64,000 nt of DNA from JAHRAW01 sp965262585. GTDB taxonomy: Bacteria > Pseudomonadota > Gammaproteobacteria > Arenicellales > Poriferihabitantaceae. The stretch is taken from contig OZ253546.1 of NCBI GenBank assembly GCA_965262585.1, positions 1,984,001-2,048,000 on the forward strand. Direction: 5' to 3'. The notes under the pieces are model-generated. The model had not been told where the DNA came from. It did no database searches and saw only the letters and a program-made list of their open reading frames with translations. A program made the position numbers and the translations under genes. Below are positions 35,905-44,486 of this stretch, piece after piece (position 1 is the first letter of the stretch; each line of letters opens with the position of its first letter).

Positions 35905-37572
35905 ATGTCAGACATAGAAATCGCGCAAAACGCGCCCATCAAGCCCATATCAGAAATTGCAGCCAAACTGGATATTCCCAACGAGGCGTTGGTGCCTTTC
36001 GGGCATACCAAAGCCAAGGTCAACCTCGACTTTATCGAATCTTTGAGCGGGCGCCCGGACGGAAAATTGATTCTGGTAACCGCCATTACCCCGACGCCAG
36101 CCGGGGAGGGCAAGACCACCACCTCCGTGGGATTGACCGACGGCCTCAACAAACTCGGCAAGAAAGCCATGGTGTGTCTGCGCGAGCCTTCCCTCGGCCC
36201 CTGTTTCGGCATGAAGGGCGGGGCTGCCGGTGGCGGCTATGCGCAGGTGATTCCCATGGAGGACATCAACCTGCATTTTACCGGCGACTTCCACGCCATA
36301 ACCTCGGCCCACAGCCTGCTGTCGGCGCTGATTGACAATCACATTTACTGGGGCAACGAAGCGCAGATTGACACGCGCCGGGTGGCGTGGCGTCGGGTGG
36401 TGGACATGAACGACCGCTCGTTGCGGCACATCACCAGTTCTCTGGGGGGCGTGGCCAACGGCTATCCGCGGGAGGACGGGTTTGACATTACCGTGGCCTC
36501 CGAAGTGATGGCGATTTTCTGCCTGGCGCGGGACGCCAAAGACCTCGAGGAACGTCTTGGCCGCATCGTCATCGGCTATACCCGCGATCGCGTGCCGGTG
36601 CGCGCCGAAGCGGTGCTGGCACCCGGGCCGATGACGGTTTTGCTCAAAGACGCCATCGCGCCGAATCTGGTGCAGACCCTGGAGCACAACCCGGCGTTCA
36701 TTCACGGCGGGCCGTTCGCCAACATCGCCCACGGCTGCAATTCGGTAATCGCCACCCGCGCGGCTTTGAAACTGGCCGACTATGTAGTCACCGAAGCCGG
36801 CTTCGGTGCCGACCTCGGCGCGGAAAAATTCTTCGACATCAAGTGCCGCAGCGCCGGCCTTGCTCCGGATGCGGTGGTGCTGGTGGCCACCGTGCGCGCG
36901 CTGAAAATGCACGGCGGCGTTGCCAAAGAAAATCTTGGCAAGGAAAACGTGCGCGCGGTCGCCGATGGCTGCGTGAATCTTGCGCGCCACATCGAAAACA
37001 TCAAGTCCTTCGGCCTGCCGGTGGTGGTGGCGGTCAATCGTTTCAGCGCTGATACTGACGCCGAGATGGCAGCGGTGCGCGAGGTGGCTAGCAGTTGCGG
37101 AGTAACCGCCATCGACGCCGAGCACTGGGCTGACGGCGGCGCCGGTGCGGTGCAACTGGCCGAAGAAGTGGCAAGCATGGCCGACAGCGGCGCGGGCAAT
37201 TTTTGCACCGCATACCCCGATGAAATGCCCCTCTGGGACAAGATCAAAACCGTGGCCACCAAACTATACCGCGCCGCCGACATCACCGCCGACCAAAAAA
37301 TCCGCAACCAAATTCAAGATCTGCAGGACGGCGGGTTCGGCAATCTGCCGGTGTGTATCGCCAAAACCCAGTACAGTTTTTCCACCGACCCGAATCAGAA
37401 AGGCGCCCCCAGCGGCCACATTCTCCCAGTTCGGGAAGTCAGGCTATCCGCCGGCGCGGGATTTGTAGTGGTGGTCTGCGGCGACATCATGACCATGCCC
37501 GGCCTACCCCGAATACCCTCGGCCAACCGCATCCGCCTGAACGCCCAAGGCGAAGTCGAAGGTTTGTTTTAA
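35905..37572 (+). CDS. fhs: Formate–tetrahydrofolate ligase
   Basis: 555-residue cytoplasmic enzyme that joins formate to THF using ATP, giving 10-formyl-THF, and can run in reverse to release formate. Starts MSDIEIAQN; P-loop-like TPTPAGEGKTTT, and the EPSLGPCFGMKGGAAGGG and FHAI(T)SAH regions are diagnostic. It is often present in bacteria that oxidise methylated compounds through folate. 78 bases after the ankyrin gene, with a hairpin-free spacer. Confidence 0.96.
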   Translation: MSDIEIAQNAPIKPISEIAAKLDIPNEALVPFGHTKAKVNLDFIESLSGRPDGKLILVTAITPTPAGEGKTTTSVGLTDGLNKLGKKAMVCLREPSLGPCFGMKGGAAGGGYAQVIPMEDINLHFTGDFHAITSAHSLLSALIDNHIYWGNEAQIDTRRVAWRRVVDMNDRSLRHITSSLGGVANGYPREDGFDITVASEVMAIFCLARDAKDLEERLGRIVIGYTRDRVPVRAEAVLAPGPMTVLLKDAIAPNLVQTLEHNPAFIHGGPFANIAHGCNSVIATRAALKLADYVVTEAGFGADLGAEKFFDIKCRSAGLAPDAVVLVATVRALKMHGGVAKENLGKENVRAVADGCVNLARHIENIKSFGLPVVVAVNRFSADTDAEMAAVREVASSCGVTAIDAEHWADGGAGAVQLAEEVASMADSGAGNFCTAYPDEMPLWDKIKTVATKLYRAADITADQKIRNQIQDLQDGGFGNLPVCIAKTQYSFSTDPNQKGAPSGHILPVREVRLSAGAGFVVVVCGDIMTMPGLPRIPSANRIRLNAQGEVEGLF

Positions 37573-37679
37573 CCCTGAAACCCGAACCCAAAAAAACCGC
37601 ACCACCGGCAGATTGCCGGGCCCGGTGGTTCAGCGGCAAAGTATCGCCGGGAAAGCCGTTTCCAAGCACATCCAAGCCC

Positions 37680-38447
37680 ATGTTTCTATCACCATTATTG
37701 CTGGTTGCGATTTCTGCCATTGGCGTACTAATTGGCAGCATCGGAATCGGTGGCGTGTTGCTTGTGCCGACTTTGAAGTATGTGGGCGGAATCCCGTTGC
37801 ACGGAGTGATCCCGGCTTGTGTGCTGAGCTATATCGCCACCGGTGTCGTGGGGGCGATTATTTATGCCCGCCACGGCACAATTAATTGGCCGTTGGCGGG
37901 CAAACTATGCGCCGGGGGGCTGCCGGGTGCCTACTTGGGCGCATTCCTGCTGCCGTATTTTTCTGCGATCGCTCTGGAGTTCGGTATTGCCGTTTTGCTT
38001 CTGGCGAGTGGCACATATGCGTTGTTGCGGAACAAAGTACAGCCGGCCGATACGCTGCAAATGCCGGGAGTTATGCTGGTTTTCATCGGTTTTTTTACCG
38101 GCATGGGTTCGGCGCTGACCGGCACCGGGGGGCCGATGTTGCTGATTCCTATTTTAATCTGGTGCAAACTGCCGGTACTCCCCGCCATTGGTCTGGCTCA
38201 GGTCATTCAGATACCCATATCGGTAATGGCCACGCTTGGAAATTTTGCGCACGGACAGGTAGACCTGCAGTTGGGTCTGTGGCTTGCCCTGCTACTGGCG
38301 GGAGGCGCCGTGCTGGGCGCAAAACTGGCGCATGTTCTACCCGTTTCGTTTTTGCATAAACTGGTGGCAACGCTGTTGGTTGCGGTGGGTTTGTTTATGC
38401 TGGCGCGGCTGATATCCGGGTCATGGTTCGGTTTATTGGTCGAATAA
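37680..38447 (+). CDS. TauE/SafE-family permease (sulfite exporter-like)
   Basis: 255 residues of hydrophobic segments with two repeated halves. The ATG after fhs is chosen as MFLSPLLLVAISAIG, with homology from there. Motifs IGIGGVLLVPTL and GMGSALTGTGGPMLLIP are the paired TauE/SafE signatures. Its 3' end overlaps the converging maleate-isomerase-like gene by about 15 bases. Likely exports an organic or inorganic anion; substrate unknown. Confidence 0.84.
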   Translation: MFLSPLLLVAISAIGVLIGSIGIGGVLLVPTLKYVGGIPLHGVIPACVLSYIATGVVGAIIYARHGTINWPLAGKLCAGGLPGAYLGAFLLPYFSAIALEFGIAVLLLASGTYALLRNKVQPADTLQMPGVMLVFIGFFTGMGSALTGTGGPMLLIPILIWCKLPVLPAIGLAQVIQIPISVMATLGNFAHGQVDLQLGLWLALLLAGGAVLGAKLAHVLPVSFLHKLVATLLVAVGLFMLARLISGSWFGLLVE

Positions 38448-39203
38448 TTGTCCGAAGCCTTGTACTTCGAAGGGGCGTTGCAGGAGTTTTAATGTGTGCC
38501 ACATGATTGCTTGATTGCTGGTGATGACCGGTTTGTTGAGTTTTGTTTCGATGTTGTGGACGACTTGGGCGGAGCGCAGGGCGGTGCAGGAGATGAACAG
38601 GAGGTCGGCGTCTTTGTGGCAGGCGGTGAGGGCGGCGTCGAAAATGGAATCGTGACTGACGCCGGTCATGTCGGTGTCGTCGGCGATGCCGAAGCCGTCA
38701 ACGTTGAGCACTTCGATGTCGCGGCTGTGGAAGAACGCCACCAGTTCCCGGTTGACGGATTCGATGTATGGGGTGAGGATGGAAATTCGTCGGGCGGAAA
38801 AACACGCCAGCGCCGCCATCGCCGCGGTGACCGGCGTGGTGCAGGGCAGTTCGCCGAGGTCGGCGCGCCCGGCCCGCAGCAGTTTGATTACTTCACCTTC
38901 GCCGATTACTGCGGTTCCCGAAGTGCAGGCGTAAATCAGTACATCGATCGCAACCCCCGGCACTAGGCCGCTTGCTGCGCGGGTGATGTCCGGGGCCATG
39001 GCCATCAGGTTTTCCACGGTGGTGGGGTTGCGGTTGTGCACGCGGTTGGTGAAAATTTCAACGCCGTCCGGTGCCATTCGCCGCAGGTCCGACTCGCTGT
39101 TGAGGTCGGTGCCCAACGCTACCAGGCCGATGCGGCCGTTCGCCCCGATTTTATCCGGCGCGCCCGAAGGCGGATGTTGTCGGTATTGGGTTTCAGTTTT
39201 CAT
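38433..39203 (-). CDS. Maleate isomerase / Asp-Glu racemase-superfamily protein
   Basis: 256 residues from MKTETQYRQH. The superfamily uses two cysteines, here C93 in IYACTSGTAV and C206 in FISCTALRS, for cis–trans isomerisation, racemisation or decarboxylation. Maleate isomerase, arylmalonate decarboxylase and the ectoine-related EutA group are all close. A longer start (nine residues upstream) overlaps the dehydrogenase. Last gene of a five-gene acyl-catabolism run. Confidence 0.82.
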   Translation of the reverse strand: MKTETQYRQHPPSGAPDKIGANGRIGLVALGTDLNSESDLRRMAPDGVEIFTNRVHNRNPTTVENLMAMAPDITRAASGLVPGVAIDVLIYACTSGTAVIGEGEVIKLLRAGRADLGELPCTTPVTAAMAALACFSARRISILTPYIESVNRELVAFFHSRDIEVLNVDGFGIADDTDMTGVSHDSIFDAALTACHKDADLLFISCTALRSAQVVHNIETKLNKPVITSNQAIMWHTLKLLQRPFEVQGFGQLFDQ

Positions 39204-39204
39204 A

Positions 39205-40515
39205 CTATGCAACGGTTTCCCACTTCCCATCGATGCTCAGGTATTCGCGCCCGTCTTTGCGGTAGAAACTTTGTTCGCCGCTTTCTTGCAACACGCGCAG
39301 CATCTTTGGAAGCGGTGTTGAATTTTCCTTGCACCATGCCTTCAGCGCGGGTGCGCCCAGTTGGTCGATCATCTCGAACGGTCCTCGTTGCCAACTGAAT
39401 CCCCAGCGCATGGCGCGGTCGACGTTGACGATGTCATCGGCGATGTCCGGCACCAGATCGGCGGCGTAGCACAACGTAGTAGCGAGCAAATCCCGCACAA
39501 AGCGGCAGTTGGCGCTGTCACCCGTGAACAAGCCGTTCAGGGTTTGTTCTTGTTCCGGCAGTTCAACGGGTTGCGCCGGACGCCAGCGGTCGCCGTCCAA
39601 ATCGAAAACTTCCATGGTCTTGCTACCGTCGTCGTGGCGGGTGAGTTTGTAAAATCCGCCGCCGGTTTTGCGTCCGAGTTGGCCACGGTCGTGGAGGCGT
39701 TGTACATGATCGGTGAAGGCGGTGAATTTCCGGCCCGCGTCATCCGCCGACAGGTTAGCGGTCAGGTTTTTGCCGACGTTGTGCATGACATCCAGGCCGA
39801 TGAGGTCGATGAGGCCGTACAATCCGGTGGCGGGCAGGCCGAGTGGTGCCGAAGTCAGGGCATCCACGGTTTCGATATTCAGGCGGTCTTCGCGCATGGC
39901 TTTTTCCGCGATGTGCAGACCGGCAAGCATCCACAAACAGCCGATGCGGTTGCCGATGAAGTTGACCGTGTCTTTGGCGTATACCACGCCTTTGCCGAGA
40001 TCTGAACCGAGGAAGTCGACCAGTGTGGCGATGACTTCGCTGCGGGTGTGTTCGCCGGGCACCAATTCCACCAGTTTCATCACGTGGGCGGGGTTGAAAA
40101 AATGCGTGACGGCGATGTCTTGTTGCAAGCGTTGGGGCATGTCGGCGTAGATGTCTTTGAGGGGGATGCCCGAGGTGTTGGTGGTGATGATTGATCCTTC
40201 GGCGCGCACTGTCTCGACCCGGGAGAACATGTCCCTCTTGACTTCCAGGTTCTCGACGATGGCTTCGCAAATCCACTGGCAAGTGGCGATTTTATCGAGG
40301 TCTTCGGCGAACGATCCGGTCACGATGTTATCCAGCAGTGCGGCATCCCGCAGCACCGGCGACCGCCCCGACACCAGTCTTTCTTTGGCCGCATCACATG
40401 CCGCCCGGTCCATGTCGAGCAGCAATACCCGACAGCCCGCATTGGCGCAGATTCCGGCAATGCCGCCGCCCATTACACCGGCGCCAAGCACCGCAACTTG
40501 TTTGATTTTAGTCAT
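39205..40515 (-). CDS. 3-hydroxyacyl-CoA dehydrogenase
   Basis: 436 residues. NAD-binding GAGVMGGGIAGICANAG, the catalytic His in THFFNPAHVMKLVE, and NFIGNRIG are typical of 3-hydroxyacyl-CoA dehydrogenases. A C-terminal extra domain (about 300–436) matches the middle part of long FadN-type proteins, but the enoyl-CoA hydratase half is missing. Hydratase and thiolase must be elsewhere. It is 1 base from the isomerase start and 43 bases after the acyl-CoA synthetase. Confidence 0.9.
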   Translation of the reverse strand: MTKIKQVAVLGAGVMGGGIAGICANAGCRVLLLDMDRAACDAAKERLVSGRSPVLRDAALLDNIVTGSFAEDLDKIATCQWICEAIVENLEVKRDMFSRVETVRAEGSIITTNTSGIPLKDIYADMPQRLQQDIAVTHFFNPAHVMKLVELVPGEHTRSEVIATLVDFLGSDLGKGVVYAKDTVNFIGNRIGCLWMLAGLHIAEKAMREDRLNIETVDALTSAPLGLPATGLYGLIDLIGLDVMHNVGKNLTANLSADDAGRKFTAFTDHVQRLHDRGQLGRKTGGGFYKLTRHDDGSKTMEVFDLDGDRWRPAQPVELPEQEQTLNGLFTGDSANCRFVRDLLATTLCYAADLVPDIADDIVNVDRAMRWGFSWQRGPFEMIDQLGAPALKAWCKENSTPLPKMLRVLQESGEQSFYRKDGREYLSIDGKWETVA

Positions 40516-40558
40516 GTTAGTAAGTATTAGAAGTTAAAAAAAATTGTCAGTGGCGGCG

Positions 40559-42211
40559 TTACGGCTGGCGTTGCAGCGTGCCCTCGCGCATCATTTCCCG
40601 CAGTTTGAATTTCTGGATCTTGCCGGTTGAGGTCTTGGGCAGTTCCATGAAAATCACTTGTTTGGGTCGTTTGTATCCGCTCAGATGTTGGCGGCAGAAT
40701 TCGATGATCTCGTCTTCATCGGCGGATTCGCCGGGTTTCAATTCGATAAACGCGCACGGCGTTTCGCCCCATTTTTCATCGCGCTTGGCGACCACCGCCG
40801 CCGCCGCCACTTTGGGATGTCGGTATAGCACCGATTCCACTTCGATGGAGGAGATATTTTCGCCGCCGGAGATGATGATGTCCTTGAGGCGATCTTTGAT
40901 TTCGATGTAGCCGTCGGCATGCACCACCGCCAGGTCGCCGCTGTGAAACCAGCCATCCTTGAACGCCTCGGCGGTGGCTTCGGGATTTTTGTAGTAGCCC
41001 TTCATGGTGGTGTTGCCGGACAGCACGATCTCGCCGATGCTCTTGCCATCCGCCGGTACCGGTTGGCCGCTTTCCACGTCGTGCACCCGCGCAGATTCCA
41101 TCATCGGCAGGCGTACCCCCTGCCGGGATTTGAGTTCGGCTTGCGCCGGTTTGTCGAGGCTTTCCCATGCCTCCTGCCAATCGCAATACATCACGTGGCC
41201 GTAAGTCTCGGTCAGACCATAGACATGGGTAACATTAAAACCGAGTTGCTCGATTTTTTCCAGCACTTTGCTCGGCGGCGGCGCACCGGCGGTCATGACT
41301 TGCACGGTGTAGTCCATGCTGCGTTGTACTTCCGCCGGGGCATCGGCGAGCATGGAGAGGATGATGGGCGCCGCCCCGAAGTGGGTAATTTTGTGCCGCT
41401 CGATGGCGTCGAAAATCACTTCCGCACGAATCAGGCGATTGCACACCAGCGTTCCCCCCATCACCGCCATAGTCCAGACATGCCCCCAGCCGTTGCAGTG
41501 GAACATCGGCACGGTATACAAATAGCGCGGGTGTTTGGGGATTTGCCATGCGGCGATGGTGCCCATGGCCATCAAATACGCGCCGCGATGGTGGTAGACC
41601 ACGCCCTTGGGGCGGCCACTGGTGCCGGAGGTGTAATTCAAGGTCAGCGCATCCCACTCGGATGCGGGATAGCCCCAGTGGGCATCAGGGTTGCCGCCGG
41701 CCAGCAGTTCTTCGTAATCCATAACGCCGAGTTTTTCGCCGTTTCCTTTGGGCGGTTGCGCTTGCGTGTCGATGATGTCAATCACCAGCGGCGGGTTTTT
41801 TAGTTTCGCCAGCGCGCGCTTGACCACCTCGGAGAAGTGGCTGTCGGTAATCAGCACACGGCAGTCGCTGTGTTCCAGAATATACGCCACGGTATCCGCA
41901 TCCAGCCGGGTGTTGATGGCGTTGAGCACGCCGCCGGCCATGGGCACGCCGTAGTGCGCCTCCACCAATTCCGGGGTGTTGGCCGCCATCATCGATACGG
42001 TGGCGCCGCTGGTGACGCCGAGGCCGTCGAGCGCGGATGCCAGTTTTTTGCACCGTTGGGCGACCTGTTTCCAGGTGTATTGTCGCTGCTGATAAACCAC
42101 CCCCGGATGATGGGGATAGGTGTCGGCGGCACGGCGCAAAAACGAAATCGGCGACAGTTCGACGAAATTGAGTCCGGGAAGCGGTGGCAGGTTGTGGTGA
42201 TTTTCGCGCAT
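40559..42211 (-). CDS. AMP-forming acyl-CoA synthetase
   Basis: 550 residues. AMP-binding P-loop in YTSGTSGRPKG, YGLTE, SGDLAVVHADGYIEIKDR and the C-terminal lysine of PKTSTGKIQKF. Probably activates a short- or medium-chain or aromatic carboxylic acid. Related to the butyryl-type AMP-binding enzymes of plants and bacteria. Start MRENHHNLPPL. Forms the acyl-CoA operon with the genes around it. Confidence 0.9.
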   Translation of the reverse strand: MRENHHNLPPLPGLNFVELSPISFLRRAADTYPHHPGVVYQQRQYTWKQVAQRCKKLASALDGLGVTSGATVSMMAANTPELVEAHYGVPMAGGVLNAINTRLDADTVAYILEHSDCRVLITDSHFSEVVKRALAKLKNPPLVIDIIDTQAQPPKGNGEKLGVMDYEELLAGGNPDAHWGYPASEWDALTLNYTSGTSGRPKGVVYHHRGAYLMAMGTIAAWQIPKHPRYLYTVPMFHCNGWGHVWTMAVMGGTLVCNRLIRAEVIFDAIERHKITHFGAAPIILSMLADAPAEVQRSMDYTVQVMTAGAPPPSKVLEKIEQLGFNVTHVYGLTETYGHVMYCDWQEAWESLDKPAQAELKSRQGVRLPMMESARVHDVESGQPVPADGKSIGEIVLSGNTTMKGYYKNPEATAEAFKDGWFHSGDLAVVHADGYIEIKDRLKDIIISGGENISSIEVESVLYRHPKVAAAAVVAKRDEKWGETPCAFIELKPGESADEDEIIEFCRQHLSGYKRPKQVIFMELPKTSTGKIQKFKLREMMREGTLQRQP

Positions 42212-42233
42212 GTGTCGCTGGGATGTTATTTGT

Positions 42234-42272
42234 GATTGTTATGCGGGATTGTTATGCGGGATTGTTACTTGG
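42234..42272 (-). repeat. 13-base tandem repeat at the GNAT gene end
   Basis: GATTGTTATGCGG occurs twice in a row (42234–42246, 42247–42259) followed by a diverged copy GATTGTTACTTGG that contains the GNAT stop codon. Short slippage repeat. Confidence 0.6.
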
Positions 42273-42759
42273 CGGGCCGGGAAAATTCGCGCCCGGAGAC
42301 GAGTTGTTCAAAAACCTTGTATTCGGTTTCGCGCATCCCCAGTGTCGCATAGGTTTTTTGCGCTATGTGGTTTTCGCGTTCCACATAGAGGCGGAAACCG
42401 CAGACGTTTTCGGCCTGTTCGGCCCGTTGCTTTACATGATTATACAGCAGTCGGTAAAGCCCCCGGCGACGCCATTCGCGGGTCACATAGACGCTCTGAA
42501 TCCACCACAACTCGCCGTTCCGCCAGTCGCTCCATTCGCGGGTTACCAACAGCGAGGCCACCAGTTCCCCCCGTGCTTCGGCCACCACATAAAACCCACG
42601 GGCGGGATTTTCGAACACCGCCTTGACGCCGCTCAAAACGACCGCCGGTATCAGCGCCAGGTTTTCGGTCTCCATGGCGATGTTACGGTTGAAAGCGGCC
42701 AGCGTATCGGCGTCGGCGAGGGTGGCGTTTCGGATAGTGGTTTCTTGAGGTTCATGCAT
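42265..42759 (-). CDS. GNAT-family N-acetyltransferase
   Basis: 164 residues with the acetyl-CoA-binding RREWRRRGLYRLL-like loop and VERENHIAQKTYATLGM. Substrate unknown. Located between the AEC permease and the acyl-CoA synthetase in the same-strand run (gaps of 44 and 53 bases). Confidence 0.87.
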   Translation of the reverse strand: MHEPQETTIRNATLADADTLAAFNRNIAMETENLALIPAVVLSGVKAVFENPARGFYVVAEARGELVASLLVTREWSDWRNGELWWIQSVYVTREWRRRGLYRLLYNHVKQRAEQAENVCGFRLYVERENHIAQKTYATLGMRETEYKVFEQLVSGREFSRPAK

Positions 42760-42803
42760 GGCTTGTGTTGTGCAAAAGTGACGGCAAGTGACGAAGTTAC
42801 CGG

Positions 42804-43745
42804 TTAGCGCAATCCGTGAAGTTCAATCAGATACAACAGTACCGGTATGGATAGCAGCGAAAAAGTGGTGGACAAAAAGACCGCTGTGGTGGCCATCGCC
42901 CGGGCGGTATTGTAACGCTCGGCGAAGATAAAAACATTGACTCCCACCGGTTGCGCCGCCAGCAGGGTGGCGACCATAGCCCATAACGGGGCAATGCCAA
43001 AAACATAGCGGCAACTAACCCATACCACCACCGGAAACACCACGCATTTGGCGAGGATGATCACCGAAGTCTGCTTCAGGTGGCCGGCAATACCGTATCC
43101 GGTCAAGGTTGCGCCCAGCGCAAACAGGGCGCATGGCGTGACCGCATTTTGCATAAAAGCGGCCAGCGCATCCAGCGGTGCGGGCACTGTCAGGCCGAGG
43201 CGGTTGAAGGCTATCCCGGCGATGATGCCGATGATGAGGGGATTGGTGAAGATTCCCCCGGCGATGTTGGCAAGTTTTCGGCGTATCGCCGTACTGCGCC
43301 CGTATTCCAGGGCGATGGTGGTGACCGTGAACGCGCTCAGGGCGTGGAACGCCAGCAGAATGAAAAACGGAATCGAGCCTTGTTCGCCGAAGGTGAGTAG
43401 CGCCAGCGGCAGCCCGAGCAGAATGGCGTTGCCGTAACTGAAGGAAAAGCCGGTGATGACCTGATCCGGGAAATCTCGCCGAAATACCAAGCGGCTGACG
43501 AGCATGCCGCTGAAATAAAAAATCGCCATCGGCAGGTAATAACCGAGCACCAGTTGCCACGGAATTTCCCCGTCCGGCCCGGCGTGGGCAAGGGTTCGGA
43601 ACAACAGCAACGGCACGGCAAAATTGTAGACAAATTTTGCCAGACCCTCGGCGTTTTCCCGGGAGAAGTATCCCAAGCGGGTGGCAAAATAACCGAGTAG
43701 TCCAAGCCCGAATACCGGGATGGAGATCTCAAAAACGGCGTTCAT
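42804..43745 (-). CDS. AEC-family transporter
   Basis: 313-residue membrane protein of about ten hydrophobic segments, with the two repeated halves of the auxin-efflux-carrier family (NFAVPLLLFRTLA, NPLIIGIIAGIAF, TLLAAQPVGVNVF). Family members carry dicarboxylates, malonate or hydrophobic acids. First gene of the operon, so it likely moves the acid that the acyl-CoA synthetase then activates. Confidence 0.87.
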   Translation of the reverse strand: MNAVFEISIPVFGLGLLGYFATRLGYFSRENAEGLAKFVYNFAVPLLLFRTLAHAGPDGEIPWQLVLGYYLPMAIFYFSGMLVSRLVFRRDFPDQVITGFSFSYGNAILLGLPLALLTFGEQGSIPFFILLAFHALSAFTVTTIALEYGRSTAIRRKLANIAGGIFTNPLIIGIIAGIAFNRLGLTVPAPLDALAAFMQNAVTPCALFALGATLTGYGIAGHLKQTSVIILAKCVVFPVVVWVSCRYVFGIAPLWAMVATLLAAQPVGVNVFIFAERYNTARAMATTAVFLSTTFSLLSIPVLLYLIELHGLR

Positions 43746-43829
43746 ATGGTGTGCAATGGGTTTTGCACACTACATCACAATCCACCGGCAATTGAAAGCA
43801 GCGGATGCGCCGCCGCAGAAGCGGAGCGC

Positions 43830-43851
43830 GCGGCGAAAGCCATTTCGCCGC
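43830..43851. repeat. Perfect 9-bp hairpin after the YHS gene
   Basis: GCGGCGAAA / TTTCGCCGC with a four-base loop (GCCA). It lies 28 bases past the YHS stop codon but has no T run, so it may be a weak terminator or a small repeat of REP type. Confidence 0.5.
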
Positions 43852-43879
43852 AACACTTCGCCGCGTGGAGTCTGAAACT

Positions 43880-44335
43880 TCAGTTCAACACCGAAGGCCA
43901 GTTTTTATCCCCGGTCGAGATCAAATTGTCCATATCGCTAGCCCATTTGGTGTTGATTTTTTTGTTGTAATTCAAATACAACTTGTCGTTGTGCACGGTC
44001 CACAGCAGCGGGTCGCCACTGGCTACGCTGCCCTGGGAGACCGCCCATGCGCAATAGCCGCCGTATTGCGGCGCATACTTTTCCGGGTCGCTGACGAATT
44101 TATCGAGATTTTCCTGACTGGCGAACAACCAGTCGGCGTCCTTATAGCGGGTCGTGAAGGCTTTTTTGCCCTTGACCGGCTTGCTCTCGCTGAAATAGGC
44201 GGTCACATCATACCCGCCGGCACCGTTGTTGCTGAAATACGAAGTGTATATCGGGTCTTCTTTCGCCAAAGCGGAAGTCGACAGCGTCATGGCGGCCAGT
44301 ACAAACGAGACGGCCAAAGTGCGTAAATTTTTCAT
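43880..44335 (-). CDS. Periplasmic YHS-domain protein
   Basis: 151 residues with a signal peptide (MKNLRTLAVSFVLAAMTLSTSALAK) and the YHS pattern GGYDVTAYFSES, EKYAPQYGGYCAWAVS and WTVHNDKLYLNY. YHS domains in secreted proteins are usually metal-related (copper or zinc). Stands alone between the operon and rmuC. Confidence 0.87.
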   Translation of the reverse strand: MKNLRTLAVSFVLAAMTLSTSALAKEDPIYTSYFSNNGAGGYDVTAYFSESKPVKGKKAFTTRYKDADWLFASQENLDKFVSDPEKYAPQYGGYCAWAVSQGSVASGDPLLWTVHNDKLYLNYNKKINTKWASDMDNLISTGDKNWPSVLN

Positions 44336-44486
44336 GGGTGTCTAAACCTGTTGATTGAGGGTTGGTAGATAATTTTTGCCACGCCGGAATTATACCAAAA
44401 ACGGTCAACTCCGCGTGGCGGTGATGTTAATTATGACTCGGTTGGTTGGGTAAAGTTCCCGCCAACCGTGATTGCGCGGACGATGG

